A program made the translations under genes and the position numbers. A stretch of 11,822 bases of DNA from assembly GCA_900549275.1 (NCBI GenBank), contig URNU01000020.1, positions 1-11,822 on the forward strand, given 5' to 3'. The notes beneath the pieces were generated by a model. The model searched no databases. It was not told the DNA's origin and worked only from the letters and a program-made list of their open reading frames with translations. The stretch comes from an uncultured Collinsella sp. (lineage in GTDB: Bacteria; Actinomycetota; Coriobacteriia; Coriobacteriales; Coriobacteriaceae). This document shows positions 1 to 7,670 of this stretch, one piece after another (the first letter of the stretch is position 1; each line of letters starts with the position of its first letter).

Positions 1-1
1 A

Positions 2-1078
2 GTGCTTCTAATTCGATCATATGGAAGCACTCTGGGTGAAGCCGTTGGTCTAGCATGCGACCTTGAAAACATTTGTTCCCCGAGAAACAAAGGGGAAACT
101 CTTCCAATAACGCATGACAGCGTTTCTTATAACGGCGTTTCCGTGGACAAGATATTTGCCGAAAACGTTTACAAGGGAGAAAAAGAAGAGGCGTTCAGTA
201 CTCTCAGTTACCATACGGGATCGTTTAAAATCCCCAGCCCCAAGCATCAGATCTTTATTTCTATGGGCAAAGCAAAAGACGAAGACAAGCGTCGTCATCC
301 AATTGAACTTATTTGCAGCGACAAGAAGCAATGGGGACATCAACGAACATATATCTCCAGTGTCGATGATCCAGAGGCTTATGCGCGGCTAAAAGAGCTG
401 ATAGCGGATGAAGAAAAATGGGAGGAGCAAATCGGGACAAAACCCGTTAAGACGATGAGTTGCAATAAAACGCAACCTTCGTTCCTTGAAATAATCGGGA
501 AAGAGGACGATGAGCTTGTGTTCTCCAATTTGCTGGCACATTACCTAAGTTGCAGCAAAAAAGGATTTGAAGCGTTTGCCAAAGAAGTTCTCGACATTAG
601 TGACTTCGGTCCGCACCCCACGATCATTCGCGAATCAAAACACCACGTGGATTTATGGATTGAAAATGAGCGTCACATCGTTGTAATCGAAAACAAAATC
701 CATTCGGCGATTAATGGCATTAAACCCGATTGCTCAGAAACGCAGCTTTCACGATATCGAGAAGTGGCGGAAAAGGAATGCAAAGAGGAATGCAAAGACA
801 GAACAGTTAAGTGCTATTTATTTGCGCCGGATTTCAATAATGTCGACGAGACTAAGGCGAAAGAAGAGGGATTCGAGGTTAAACACTATAGCGAACTGCA
901 TGCTTTTTTTAAAACTAATAAAAACCTATTTATTGGAGATGAACACTACGGCGTAGATGAACATTACGATGAGTTCCTCATTGGACTGGAACGGCATACC
1001 CTGGCTCCTGTAGAGCGTAACGAGCGAGCGATGCTCGAAAGGTTCTCGTACATGATAGACAGAGCAAAACAGAGCTGA
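2..1078 (+). CDS. PD-(D/E)XK nuclease-superfamily protein, probably 5'-truncated by the window edge
   Basis: This is a predicted DNA-cleaving or restriction-like nuclease of the PD-(D/E)XK type, resembling the Pfam PDDEXK_4 group. The core is visible in residues 160-255: a helix containing Glu171 (ELVFSNLLAHYL), Asp217 in HHVDLWIE, the Glu230-Asn-Lys232 pair in VVIENKI, and a downstream Gln248-Leu-Ser-Arg-Tyr252 motif typical of these folds. The first 150 residues are not recognised. The reading frame is open right up to base 2. The GTG there has no upstream context, so the true start probably lies outside the window. A sampled 60-base line is 43% G+C against 67% in the helicase gene, and Lys/Glu-rich codon use also differs, suggesting transfer. 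It stands alone on its strand here and ends before a terminator. The catalytic core is convincing; the biological role (defence, mobile-element passenger or repair) cannot be told. Confidence 0.8.
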   Translation: MLLIRSYGSTLGEAVGLACDLENICSPRNKGETLPITHDSVSYNGVSVDKIFAENVYKGEKEEAFSTLSYHTGSFKIPSPKHQIFISMGKAKDEDKRRHPIELICSDKKQWGHQRTYISSVDDPEAYARLKELIADEEKWEEQIGTKPVKTMSCNKTQPSFLEIIGKEDDELVFSNLLAHYLSCSKKGFEAFAKEVLDISDFGPHPTIIRESKHHVDLWIENERHIVVIENKIHSAINGIKPDCSETQLSRYREVAEKECKEECKDRTVKCYLFAPDFNNVDETKAKEEGFEVKHYSELHAFFKTNKNLFIGDEHYGVDEHYDEFLIGLERHTLAPVERNERAMLERFSYMIDRAKQS

Positions 1079-1143
1079 GCGAAAACCGACCCAGCTGGGC
1101 AGAATGCGACCGTCATCTCGATCGCCCCAATCCCCTCTCAATA

Positions 1144-1193
1144 AAAACAATCGGCCCGTGTTGCAGATGCGTCACGGGCCGGACTATTGTTTT
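1144..1193. terminator. Bidirectional intrinsic terminator between convergent genes
   Basis: Perfect 9-base arms CGGCCCGTG (1152-1160) and CACGGGCCG (1173-1181) enclose a 12-base loop. The flanks also pair: AAAACAAT at 1144-1151 complements ATTGTTTT at 1186-1193, with four unpaired bases (1182-1185) on one side. Read leftwards, the stem is followed at once by ATTGTTTTTA, a good U-tract for the rtcB operon. Read rightwards, the T-run follows after a short bulge, serving the nuclease gene that ends at 1078. The stem, the position and the tail are all seen directly. Confidence 0.85.
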
Positions 1194-1215
1194 CGGCTAT
1201 GGACCTAGCCGAAAA
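1190..1215. repeat. Second, overlapping hairpin next to the DnaB-like gene stop codon
   Basis: Perfect 10-base arms TTTTCGGCTA (1190-1199) and TAGCCGAAAA (1206-1215) enclose a six-base loop. The hairpin begins one base past the stop codon of the leftward gene at 1217-1219. Its first four bases are the T-run of the neighbouring terminator, so for rightward transcripts the two structures compete for the same bases. For leftward transcripts it may act as a first 3'-end stabiliser ahead of the true terminator. Confidence 0.7.
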
Positions 1216-1216
1216 C

Positions 1217-2035
1217 TCACATGTAGATGGGATTTTCACCATCGGAACTCATGTGGACCAGGACATCTGCATTGCAGTGGGTCTCCGCGAATGTTGCGTC
1301 GTCCTCTCGGCCCTCCGCCGCAAAGCATCCTGCCAGGATGGCGGATGTCGGGCCGAGCATGTTGCGCAAGTCACGCAGGACAGCGTTTACCGGGCGGTTG
1401 TCATCGAGCATTTCGAGTCCATCGATTACGACTACGACGTCCTTTAGCACTGCTCTGTTCCACGTTTGGTCGCCGAGCAACCAGCTCGTTAAAAGGTCTA
1501 TGGTCATGTTGTCTTCGGCAAAGATGCCCAAGTTGCGCTGCTTGAGGCGCATCGTTGCGCGGATTGTCTCAACCTGTTGTTCCTCAGGATCCTCTGACAC
1601 CTTGTCATCCATCTCGGCGCGAATAAGCCGGGCAATCGCATCCTCTTCACGCTCCCGAATCGGCACGTAAAGCACGGCGCACTGCTCGCTCAAGCGCAGC
1701 ACCGCGTGTGTCAGCACGTTCGAAACGTCTTCATGCGCACCGCCAATCACGCTGAGCTTGCCCAACCCAACGCCACCGCCTAGCGCATCATCAACCGACA
1801 TACCGGTTTTCAACACACGAGGAGTTTCGAAAAGCGTCGTCTCCACGCCACGGTCGAGTCCAGAAGCCAGTCGGTTGCGGAAACCGCTGAGGTCAAAACC
1901 CTCATCATCACGCTCTCCACGATTCCCGCCACACCGATTCGCGGACGGCGGCATCACGCCCGAGAAGCTCAGCATCTCGTCCATGCTCACGGAGCGTCCA
2001 ATTCGGTCGTCCCTGGAGCCCATCTTTAGCGTCAT
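1217..2035 (-). CDS. DnaB-like RecA-fold protein with a destroyed Walker A loop (predicted pseudo-ATPase)
   Basis: This 272-residue protein follows the pattern of the C-terminal helicase domain of DnaB. It has TG-x3-D-x-ALGGG-x3-GKLSVIG at 78-99, an AVLYVPIRE strand at 120-128 where DnaB has its FSLEM strand, and a Walker B-like VVVVIDGLEML at 200-210 (Asp205). RDLRNMLGPTSAILAG at 221-236 matches the LK-x-LA strand region, and NADVLVHM at 255-262 matches the DnaB ADVV strand. The phosphate-binding loop that should read GxxxxGKT is GGAHEDVSN (98-106), with Ser and Asn where Lys and Thr belong, so ATP hydrolysis is unlikely. Residues 1-70 are hydrophilic and unrecognised; there is no DnaB-type N-terminal domain. 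The ATG at 2035 is chosen over an earlier in-frame ATG at 2110 because AGGAGGG lies five bases upstream. It is the second gene of an operon with rtcB and probably translated with it. The fold assignment is by pattern only. Confidence 0.7.
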   Translation of the reverse strand: MTLKMGSRDDRIGRSVSMDEMLSFSGVMPPSANRCGGNRGERDDEGFDLSGFRNRLASGLDRGVETTLFETPRVLKTGMSVDDALGGGVGLGKLSVIGGAHEDVSNVLTHAVLRLSEQCAVLYVPIREREEDAIARLIRAEMDDKVSEDPEEQQVETIRATMRLKQRNLGIFAEDNMTIDLLTSWLLGDQTWNRAVLKDVVVVIDGLEMLDDNRPVNAVLRDLRNMLGPTSAILAGCFAAEGREDDATFAETHCNADVLVHMSSDGENPIYM

Positions 2036-2040
2036 CGCAA

Positions 2041-2047
2041 CCCTCCT
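2041..2047 (-). promoter_or_regulatory. Shine-Dalgarno overlapping the rtcB stop codon
   Basis: On the minus strand AGGAGGG sits five bases before the ATG at 2035, and its first two bases are the last two of the rtcB TAG stop (2048-2046). A ribosome finishing rtcB would stop directly on this site. This fixes the start of the downstream gene and suggests translational coupling of the two products. Confidence 0.8.
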
Positions 2048-3143
2048 AACGCCTACCGCGCTTACCAGTAGCCTTAAAATTCCAAATCGGCTTGAGTCGG
2101 TGAATAACATCGACCGTCGGGTCCATGAGCCTCAGTACATCATCTGCAGGTTTATACGCTTCGGGCGACTCATCGAGCGTCGTCTCGCATGCGCTCGGAC
2201 AGTAGATTCCAGCATCGCGCATCTCGTTAACGAACGACCTGGTATCGAGCGTTTGGAACGCTTTGGTTCGGCTCATCGCACGACCCGTCCCATGCGGCGC
2301 CGAGCAGTTCCAGTCCTCGTTTCCCTTGCCGCGCGCAATAACGGCACCGTCGCGCATGTTGAACGGAATCAGCACCATCTCGCCCGCATGAGCGCTAATG
2401 GCGCCCTTGCGAATCATGCCGCCTTCCGAGATGTAGTTGTGCATGGTGGTAAAGCCGTCTCCGTCGAGCCGAATTCCCGTACGCTCAACAATCTGTGCGA
2501 CAATCGCCTTGCGGTTCTGATTCGAGAAGCGTTGGCAGTTATGCATATCGACGAGGTACTCGGCAGAAAGATCTCCCACGAGATACTTAAGCTCGTCGGG
2601 GATATCTGCCGTGCACGTCTTCTGCGCCAGCGCCTGATGGTGCTCCGCCGTCTGCTTGCCCATGTTGCGCGAACCGGTGTGCACGACCAGATATTGGTAC
2701 CCATCCTCGTCCTCGTCGAGTTCAATGAAGTGGTTGCCGCCGCCCAGCGTGCCCATGGAGCGCTCAACCTTGCGTTTATCCTGCAGCCAATCACGCGACT
2801 CCATGTCAAAGTCCGCAAGTACGCAGGTAGGATCGCGATGAAGGCTAAAGCCCGTAGGCACCGCGCGCTTCACATCGCGATTGAACTGAATGAGGTCGTC
2901 GCGCGCGATGGTTTCCGCAAGCGGCACACAGTACATCCCGCATCCGATGTCGACCCCCACCAAATTGGGAATGACCTTGTCGCCCAAGTTTGCCGTAAAA
3001 CCGATCACGCAGCCCATGCCCTTGTGCGCATCGGGCATGATGCGGATCTTGGCGCCTTCGAATGCCGGGCAGCTGGAGATCTCCTCGATCTGCTCCTTGG
3101 TTGAATCCTCAAGATTCTCGGCAAAGACTTTGATGTCTGCCAT
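2046..3143 (-). CDS. rtcB: RtcB-family RNA-splicing ligase
   Basis: RtcB joins RNA 2',3'-cyclic phosphate or 3'-phosphate ends to 5'-OH ends with GTP and Mn2+, through a histidine-GMP intermediate; in bacteria it is linked to repair of cleaved RNA. The 365-residue product carries every signature: RIMPDAHKGMGCVIGFT (34-50), GVDIGCG with metal ligands Asp65 and Cys68, GTLGGGNHFIEL with His138, VHTGSRNMG with His155, FSNQNRK (206-212), and HNYIS with His235. SAPHGTGRAMSRTKA contains His284, the expected guanylylated residue. The length fits the short bacterial class. The ATG at 3143 is preferred to an earlier in-frame ATG at 3221 because AGGAG lies seven bases upstream and the conserved protein begins there (MADIKVFAEN). 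No archease or RtcA cyclase gene is nearby. It is first in an operon with the DnaB-like gene and divergent from the WYL-helicase operon. Confidence 0.96.
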   Translation of the reverse strand: MADIKVFAENLEDSTKEQIEEISSCPAFEGAKIRIMPDAHKGMGCVIGFTANLGDKVIPNLVGVDIGCGMYCVPLAETIARDDLIQFNRDVKRAVPTGFSLHRDPTCVLADFDMESRDWLQDKRKVERSMGTLGGGNHFIELDEDEDGYQYLVVHTGSRNMGKQTAEHHQALAQKTCTADIPDELKYLVGDLSAEYLVDMHNCQRFSNQNRKAIVAQIVERTGIRLDGDGFTTMHNYISEGGMIRKGAISAHAGEMVLIPFNMRDGAVIARGKGNEDWNCSAPHGTGRAMSRTKAFQTLDTRSFVNEMRDAGIYCPSACETTLDESPEAYKPADDVLRLMDPTVDVIHRLKPIWNFKATGKRGRR

Positions 3144-3365
3144 CGCATTTCTCCTGTTCTGATCCTTGTAAACCGGAACCGGCCCCAAGCCAATAGAGCG
3201 CATGTCACACCAACCAGCCAAACCGCCGATCTCCGTTTAACCACCTTTCGCCCTATTCGGGCTCTTATTGCTGCGAATACTACGGTCGCGCGGGCTACAA
3301 TGAGTCCCAATAACGGGTCTTGTTTTAAATCTCCGGTTGGTACGATGCCGGCGAAAGGAGACAAC
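3144..3365. promoter_or_regulatory. Divergent promoter region between rtcB and the WYL regulator
   Basis: These 222 non-coding bases separate two head-to-head operons. The rightward promoter candidate and the WYL Shine-Dalgarno (AAAGGAG at 3354-3360) lie at the right end; the rtcB Shine-Dalgarno is at 3151-3155. For rtcB I see no convincing promoter: TTGGCT with a 17-base spacer to TACAAG, just upstream of the rtcB Shine-Dalgarno, is the best but weak. I see no clear palindromic operator. WYL regulators often act on divergent or own-operon promoters, so this is where to look for its binding site. Confidence 0.5.
3320..3346 (+). promoter_or_regulatory. Candidate promoter for the WYL-helicase operon
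   Basis: TTGTTT (3320-3325) and TACGAT (3341-3346) are 15 bases apart. The -10 is of the extended type, with TG at 3338-3339. A start near 3353 would leave a leader of only about a dozen bases before the GTG at 3366, with the Shine-Dalgarno at the very 5' end. The spacer is short, so this is tentative. Confidence 0.35.
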
Positions 3366-4376
3366 GTGGCGAACAGACCAAATCAAAAGCTCAGGCTTCT
3401 GTTCCTGCTTAAAACCTTGATGGAAAAGACCGACAGCACGCACGGGCTCACGACGCAGCAGATCATCGAGGAGCTCGCCTATCACGATCTCGAGGCCGAA
3501 CGAAAGGCCATCTATCGCGACCTGCAAACACTTCGCGACTTTGGGCTCGATGTTGACCAGCGCGGTGGCAAGGAATGGGCGCTGGTCTCACGCCCGCTCG
3601 ACCTGCAAGAGCTCATCATGCTTGTTGACGCCGTGCAGAGTTCACCGTTTTTGACCGATGAGTTGACCGACCATCTTATCTGCAAGCTACAGAGCCTCGC
3701 CAGCCTGGGCGAACGCGAGCTGATGCACAAGCGCGTCGACGTGCCTTCGCGCGTGAAGATGCAAAACTCCGATGCTCTGCACAATATCGACCTTATCCAG
3801 CAAGCCATGCGCGAAAAGCGCAAGATCCGCTTCCGCTACTTCCACTACAACGCCGCTAAGCAAAAGGCCTTCAACCATGACGGAAAGACCTACGAGCTCA
3901 CACCCGTACGCCTTATCTACTCCGACGAACTCTATTACATGATTGGGTTTAGAGATAAATGGGCCAACGCCGGCTCGGGCCATCAGCCGTTCACGCCTTA
4001 TCGCGTCGATCGCATGCTCGACGTTGCGGTGTCCGAAGAGCCCGCGACCAAAGATCCGCGTATCGCAGGCTATGTGCTCGAAGATCACGTCTCTCCATCA
4101 TTCGGCGTATTTGCAGCCAACAAAACCACCGTTGTGTTGGAGCTCAACGACCGCGCGATGAATCCCCTCATCGACAAGTTCGGGCTCGACGCCGTTGTGT
4201 TTGAAAACCAGGATGGGCGCCTGTTAGCAACTGTCAAAGCCCCGCTGTCGCCGCAGTTCTTTGGCTGGCTGCTGCAACTCAGCACCTTCATTAAGATCGT
4301 TCAGCCCCAAAGCGTCATCGATACGTATCTCAAATATCTCGACGACACTCGGGCACTTTACCAGGAAGACAGGTAA
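3366..4376 (+). CDS. WYL-domain transcriptional regulator (HTH-WYL-WCX)
   Basis: This 336-residue DNA-binding regulator senses ligand, perhaps nucleic acid, through a WYL domain; the family often controls DNA-damage or phage-defence genes. Residues 5-75 form a winged HTH of the HTH_11/DeoR-like type (LTTQQIIEEL and AERKAIYRDLQTLRDFGLDV). Residues 140-220 are the WYL domain: KRKIRFRYFHYN, then ELYYMIGFRD in place of the classic WYL triad (Trp replaced by Leu), then FTPYRVDRM with Arg213 and Arg216. A WCX extension follows to about 325. The GTG at 3366 is chosen because AAAGGAG ends five bases before it and homology begins there; in-frame ATGs further up (3300, 3345) lack a ribosome site. The helicase-nuclease gene starts six bases after its stop, so it probably regulates its own operon and possibly rtcB across the divergent region. 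Confidence 0.92.
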   Translation: MANRPNQKLRLLFLLKTLMEKTDSTHGLTTQQIIEELAYHDLEAERKAIYRDLQTLRDFGLDVDQRGGKEWALVSRPLDLQELIMLVDAVQSSPFLTDELTDHLICKLQSLASLGERELMHKRVDVPSRVKMQNSDALHNIDLIQQAMREKRKIRFRYFHYNAAKQKAFNHDGKTYELTPVRLIYSDELYYMIGFRDKWANAGSGHQPFTPYRVDRMLDVAVSEEPATKDPRIAGYVLEDHVSPSFGVFAANKTTVVLELNDRAMNPLIDKFGLDAVVFENQDGRLLATVKAPLSPQFFGWLLQLSTFIKIVQPQSVIDTYLKYLDDTRALYQEDR

Positions 4377-4382
4377 TATTTC

Positions 4383-7300
4383 ATGGCTACGACCCACAAA
4401 TTCGATGAATCGTTTAAGAACCTGAACCCCGAACAGCGCGAGGCCGTCGAATGCCTAGATGGCCCGCTGCTCGTCATTGCCGGTCCCGGCACCGGCAAGA
4501 CGCAGCTACTGAGCCTGCGCGCGGCGAACATCCTGGCCAAGTGCGATGTCGCCCCGCGCAACATCCTCTGCCTTACCTATACCGAGGCGGGCGCGGAAGC
4601 CATGCGCAAGCGCCTGATTGAGCTCATTGGGCGCGACGCCTACTGCATCGAAGTCAGTACGTTTCACGGATTTGCAAGCAGCATCAGGTCGCGCTATCCC
4701 GAGTACTTCACACGCCCCGCGACCGACACACTTGTTACCAGCCTTCACCAGCAAGAGATTTTTGATCGGTTGCTCAAATCGCTGCCCTTTGGGTCGCCCT
4801 TGGGCGGAGGGTCGCCCGATATGCCCGCGCAAAACATCGGCAAGATGATTGGCTTTGTCTCCAAAATCAAACGCAGCGGCCTGGACTACGACACGCTGGG
4901 CGCCATCGCGCAGCAGAATATCGACGCCGCTGCCTGGCTCACCGAGCATTCCGAGCTGCTTACGCTCGCCTGCGAAAGGGCAAGCGCCGCGTTGGCCGAA
5001 CGCTTTGAGGAAGAGGTCGAGCGTGCCTGCGGCATGGCGCCCACATCGCTCACCCGCCCGATCGACTGTCCCGCCGGTACGTACGTGCCCTATATCCTTG
5101 AGCTGCGCGATACCGTTCGCCGCACCGAGCTCATCGATGAGAAGGGCAAATCCTCGGGATACACCAAAGTGCGCGATGCCTTCTTTGGAGGCAGCAACTC
5201 TCAGGGACGCACCTTTAAGATTGCGGAGCAGAGCGAGCGACTTAAGACCGCTTGCGACGTCGCGCGTAGCTACCAGAGCGAGCTCGACCAGCACCATCTC
5301 TACGACTACGACGATATGATCGGCGATTTTGTCGACGCCGTAGAACACAATGACGCGTTGCGCCAAGTGCTCCAGGACACCTATACCTATATCCAAGTTG
5401 ACGAGTTCCAGGACACCAATGGCGCCCAGATGCGCATCATCGAGCTGCTCTGCGACGGCATTGATGCGCCCAATATCATGGCCGTTGGCGATGACGATCA
5501 GGCCATCATGCGTTTTCAGGGCGCCACGATCGAATGTGCCAACCAGTTTGCGGCCGAGTTTTCGCCCCGGAGCATCGTGCTCAAGACCAACTATCGCTCC
5601 ACGCCCGCCATCGTTGAGCTTGGTCAAGCTATCGCACGCCAAATTGAATATCGCCTCGACGCCAGCTCGAATAAGTCAATCGAAGCCTCCAAGCCTCAGG
5701 GTGATCAGGTCGGCTTTAGCGAGAACGTCTACGCCGGCAAAGCCGAGGAATACGCCGCTGTCGCCGCGAGCATTAAGCAGCGGCTTGATGATCACTATCT
5801 CGATGAATGCGAAGATCCCAATGAAGGAATTGCAGTCATCTCTGCCAAGCACGCCGCCTTGCGCTCGCTGATTCCCTTCCTCGTTAAGGAGAAGGCGCCC
5901 TTTTCGTATCGCGAGCGGCAGAATCTCTTTGCTTCCGAGCGTATGCAGACGATGCTGGCACTGTTGCGCTGCGTTACCGCGCTTGCTCGCGGGCAGAAGG
6001 AGCTCGCCTGCAGCTATCTCCCCCAAATCATTTGCGCCACCGAGCTAGGCGGCGACCATCCGTCATCCGTGGCGTTTGCGCTCAACGCCAAGCGTGAGCA
6101 CCATGGTGACTGGATGGCCGCCATGCGTGAGAGCGATAGCACCCACGTCAAAGAGCTGCACGACGATCTTATGCAGCGGGCGGCCGAGGCCGGCGCCTCC
6201 CCGGTCAGAGCGCTGCTCTTTAAGATTGCCAAACGCAGCCTTGACTATTATCAGGATCATAAAAAACAGGATCCGCTGGGCGCCGCCGAATTCAATGCCG
6301 GCATCCGCGCCCTACTCGCCTTTGCTGAGGGTGAAATGGGCGACGCGCGCCGCATGGGACGCACGCTTCGCCTGCCCGATATTGTCGACAAACTCGACGC
6401 CGCGCAAAAGTTTGGCGTGAGCATCGACGCATCGATCGATCTTGGCACACCGGGAGCCGTTCGCCTTACTAGCGCTCACAGCTCGAAAGGTCTGCAGTTC
6501 GATTGCGTCTACCTGCTCGACGCCGACGACTCCTCCTGGCACAAAGGTGCTGGCGGCATGAGCTTGTACCCGTCCAACCTGCTTATTCGCGACGAAAAGG
6601 ATGACGACGATGCGCGCCGTCTGTTGTTTGTAGCCATCACGCGCGCTAAGCGACACCTCGAGCTGTACCGCGCCGGCGGATCGGCGCTGCAGGAGCTCAC
6701 GGGGCTTATCGACTCTTGCGAGGTTTCTGTTGAAGCGGACCAGCTCAACGCCGCCATCGAAACCGAATGGCGCGACAACTACGTGTTTGATACGCCCGAG
6801 CTCCGTGCGCTTTTGGAGCCTCACACCGACGTAAAACACCTCTCAGCCACGGCACTCAACAACTTTGTGACCTACGAGCCTGGGTGTGCAAATAGCCAGC
6901 ACTTCCCCGAGAAGCAGATTGTGCGCCTACCCACTGCGCCCACGATTCAAACCGAATTCGGCACTATCGTTCACGCGATGTTCGAAGAAATCGTTAATCG
7001 GATGGCAACCGATGGCGAAGCGTCAATTGAGACAATTGAGGCCGAATATCGCCAGCAGATTTCGTGGCTCGATTTTGCCCCCGAGGACGTCTATCGCTAT
7101 TCGGACCGCTTCGAACGCATTTGTCATGCATTTGTCCCTTGGCTTGTCGAGCACGTATGCGGCTACCGTTGCATCACGGAAGCGAACATGCAGTGTCTAA
7201 CTGCCGGTGGAACTCCACTCTTTGGTTTTCTTGACCTGCTCCTCGTTGACGATGCAGCTAAAACGGTGCAGATCGTCGACTACAAGACTGGCTTTGGCAA

Positions 7301-7670
7301 AGAAGTCCCTGCAGGCTACCATCGTCAGCTCAAGTTCTACAAACTGCTGGTCGAAGCGTCACCCGAGTTTTATGGCTACACCGTCACTTCCATGGGCGAC
7401 TACTATGTAGAACCCGACAAGACGACGGGCGAGCTCCGCCCGCCGTTCTCGACAACCGCCAACGCCGATGACATTGCTGAACTCGAGCAGCTCATCGATG
7501 CCACATGGGCTCGCATTGAACACGGTGCTTGGGATACCAGCGCTTTTGAGCAGAGCGATGCCTATGAGCTGGCCATCGAGGAGCAGAAGGACTGCCGCAA
7601 AAAAGCCGATAAAACCGAGGTCGTGCAGCGCGTCTACGAGCACTGGCTAGTCGAGAACCCCGGAATGTGA
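4383..7670 (+). CDS. UvrD/PcrA-type SF1A helicase fused to a RecB-like PD-(D/E)XK nuclease
   Basis: This 1095-residue enzyme is predicted to unwind and cut DNA ends, acting in recombinational repair or foreign-DNA degradation. Helicase motifs are complete: Q motif LNPEQREAV (14-22), Walker A AGPGTGKT (33-40), LTYTEAGAEAM (64-74), motif II VDEFQDT (339-345), motif III GDDDQAI (369-375), motif IV NYRS (403-406), motif V TSAHSSKGLQFD (696-707) and motif VI LLFVAITRAKR (747-757). The C-terminal nuclease has His864 (TIVHAMFEE), Asp951 (GFLDLLLVDD), Asp966 and Lys968 (VDYKTG), and Gln982/Tyr986 (QLKFY), matching the RecB nuclease pattern in order. The cysteine cluster of an AddB-type Fe-S domain is absent. 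The layout resembles AddA or AdnB, but no partner subunit is beside it. It starts six bases after the WYL gene with only a weak ribosome site (ACAGG, nine bases upstream), so it is probably coupled to that gene. Confidence 0.94.
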   Translation: MATTHKFDESFKNLNPEQREAVECLDGPLLVIAGPGTGKTQLLSLRAANILAKCDVAPRNILCLTYTEAGAEAMRKRLIELIGRDAYCIEVSTFHGFASSIRSRYPEYFTRPATDTLVTSLHQQEIFDRLLKSLPFGSPLGGGSPDMPAQNIGKMIGFVSKIKRSGLDYDTLGAIAQQNIDAAAWLTEHSELLTLACERASAALAERFEEEVERACGMAPTSLTRPIDCPAGTYVPYILELRDTVRRTELIDEKGKSSGYTKVRDAFFGGSNSQGRTFKIAEQSERLKTACDVARSYQSELDQHHLYDYDDMIGDFVDAVEHNDALRQVLQDTYTYIQVDEFQDTNGAQMRIIELLCDGIDAPNIMAVGDDDQAIMRFQGATIECANQFAAEFSPRSIVLKTNYRSTPAIVELGQAIARQIEYRLDASSNKSIEASKPQGDQVGFSENVYAGKAEEYAAVAASIKQRLDDHYLDECEDPNEGIAVISAKHAALRSLIPFLVKEKAPFSYRERQNLFASERMQTMLALLRCVTALARGQKELACSYLPQIICATELGGDHPSSVAFALNAKREHHGDWMAAMRESDSTHVKELHDDLMQRAAEAGASPVRALLFKIAKRSLDYYQDHKKQDPLGAAEFNAGIRALLAFAEGEMGDARRMGRTLRLPDIVDKLDAAQKFGVSIDASIDLGTPGAVRLTSAHSSKGLQFDCVYLLDADDSSWHKGAGGMSLYPSNLLIRDEKDDDDARRLLFVAITRAKRHLELYRAGGSALQELTGLIDSCEVSVEADQLNAAIETEWRDNYVFDTPELRALLEPHTDVKHLSATALNNFVTYEPGCANSQHFPEKQIVRLPTAPTIQTEFGTIVHAMFEEIVNRMATDGEASIETIEAEYRQQISWLDFAPEDVYRYSDRFERICHAFVPWLVEHVCGYRCITEANMQCLTAGGTPLFGFLDLLLVDDAAKTVQIVDYKTGFGKEVPAGYHRQLKFYKLLVEASPEFYGYTVTSMGDYYVEPDKTTGELRPPFSTTANADDIAELEQLIDATWARIEHGAWDTSAFEQSDAYELAIEEQKDCRKKADKTEVVQRVYEHWLVENPGM

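Noticed and set aside
1758..3104. 448-codon open frame on the plus strand opposite rtcB and the DnaB-like gene
   Set aside because: It lies antisense to clearly conserved proteins, its Arg/Ala/His-rich translation matches no family, and it has no ribosome site. It is a by-product of high G+C coding sequence.
4506..5642. 378-codon open frame antisense to the helicase
   Set aside because: It is entirely inside the helicase motifs I-IV region on the opposite strand and its product has no recognisable domain; the helicase reading is certain.
4383..7670. Iron-sulfur cluster in the nuclease domain, as in AddB
   Set aside because: Only single, scattered cysteines flank the nuclease core; the required C-terminal group of three closely spaced cysteines is missing.
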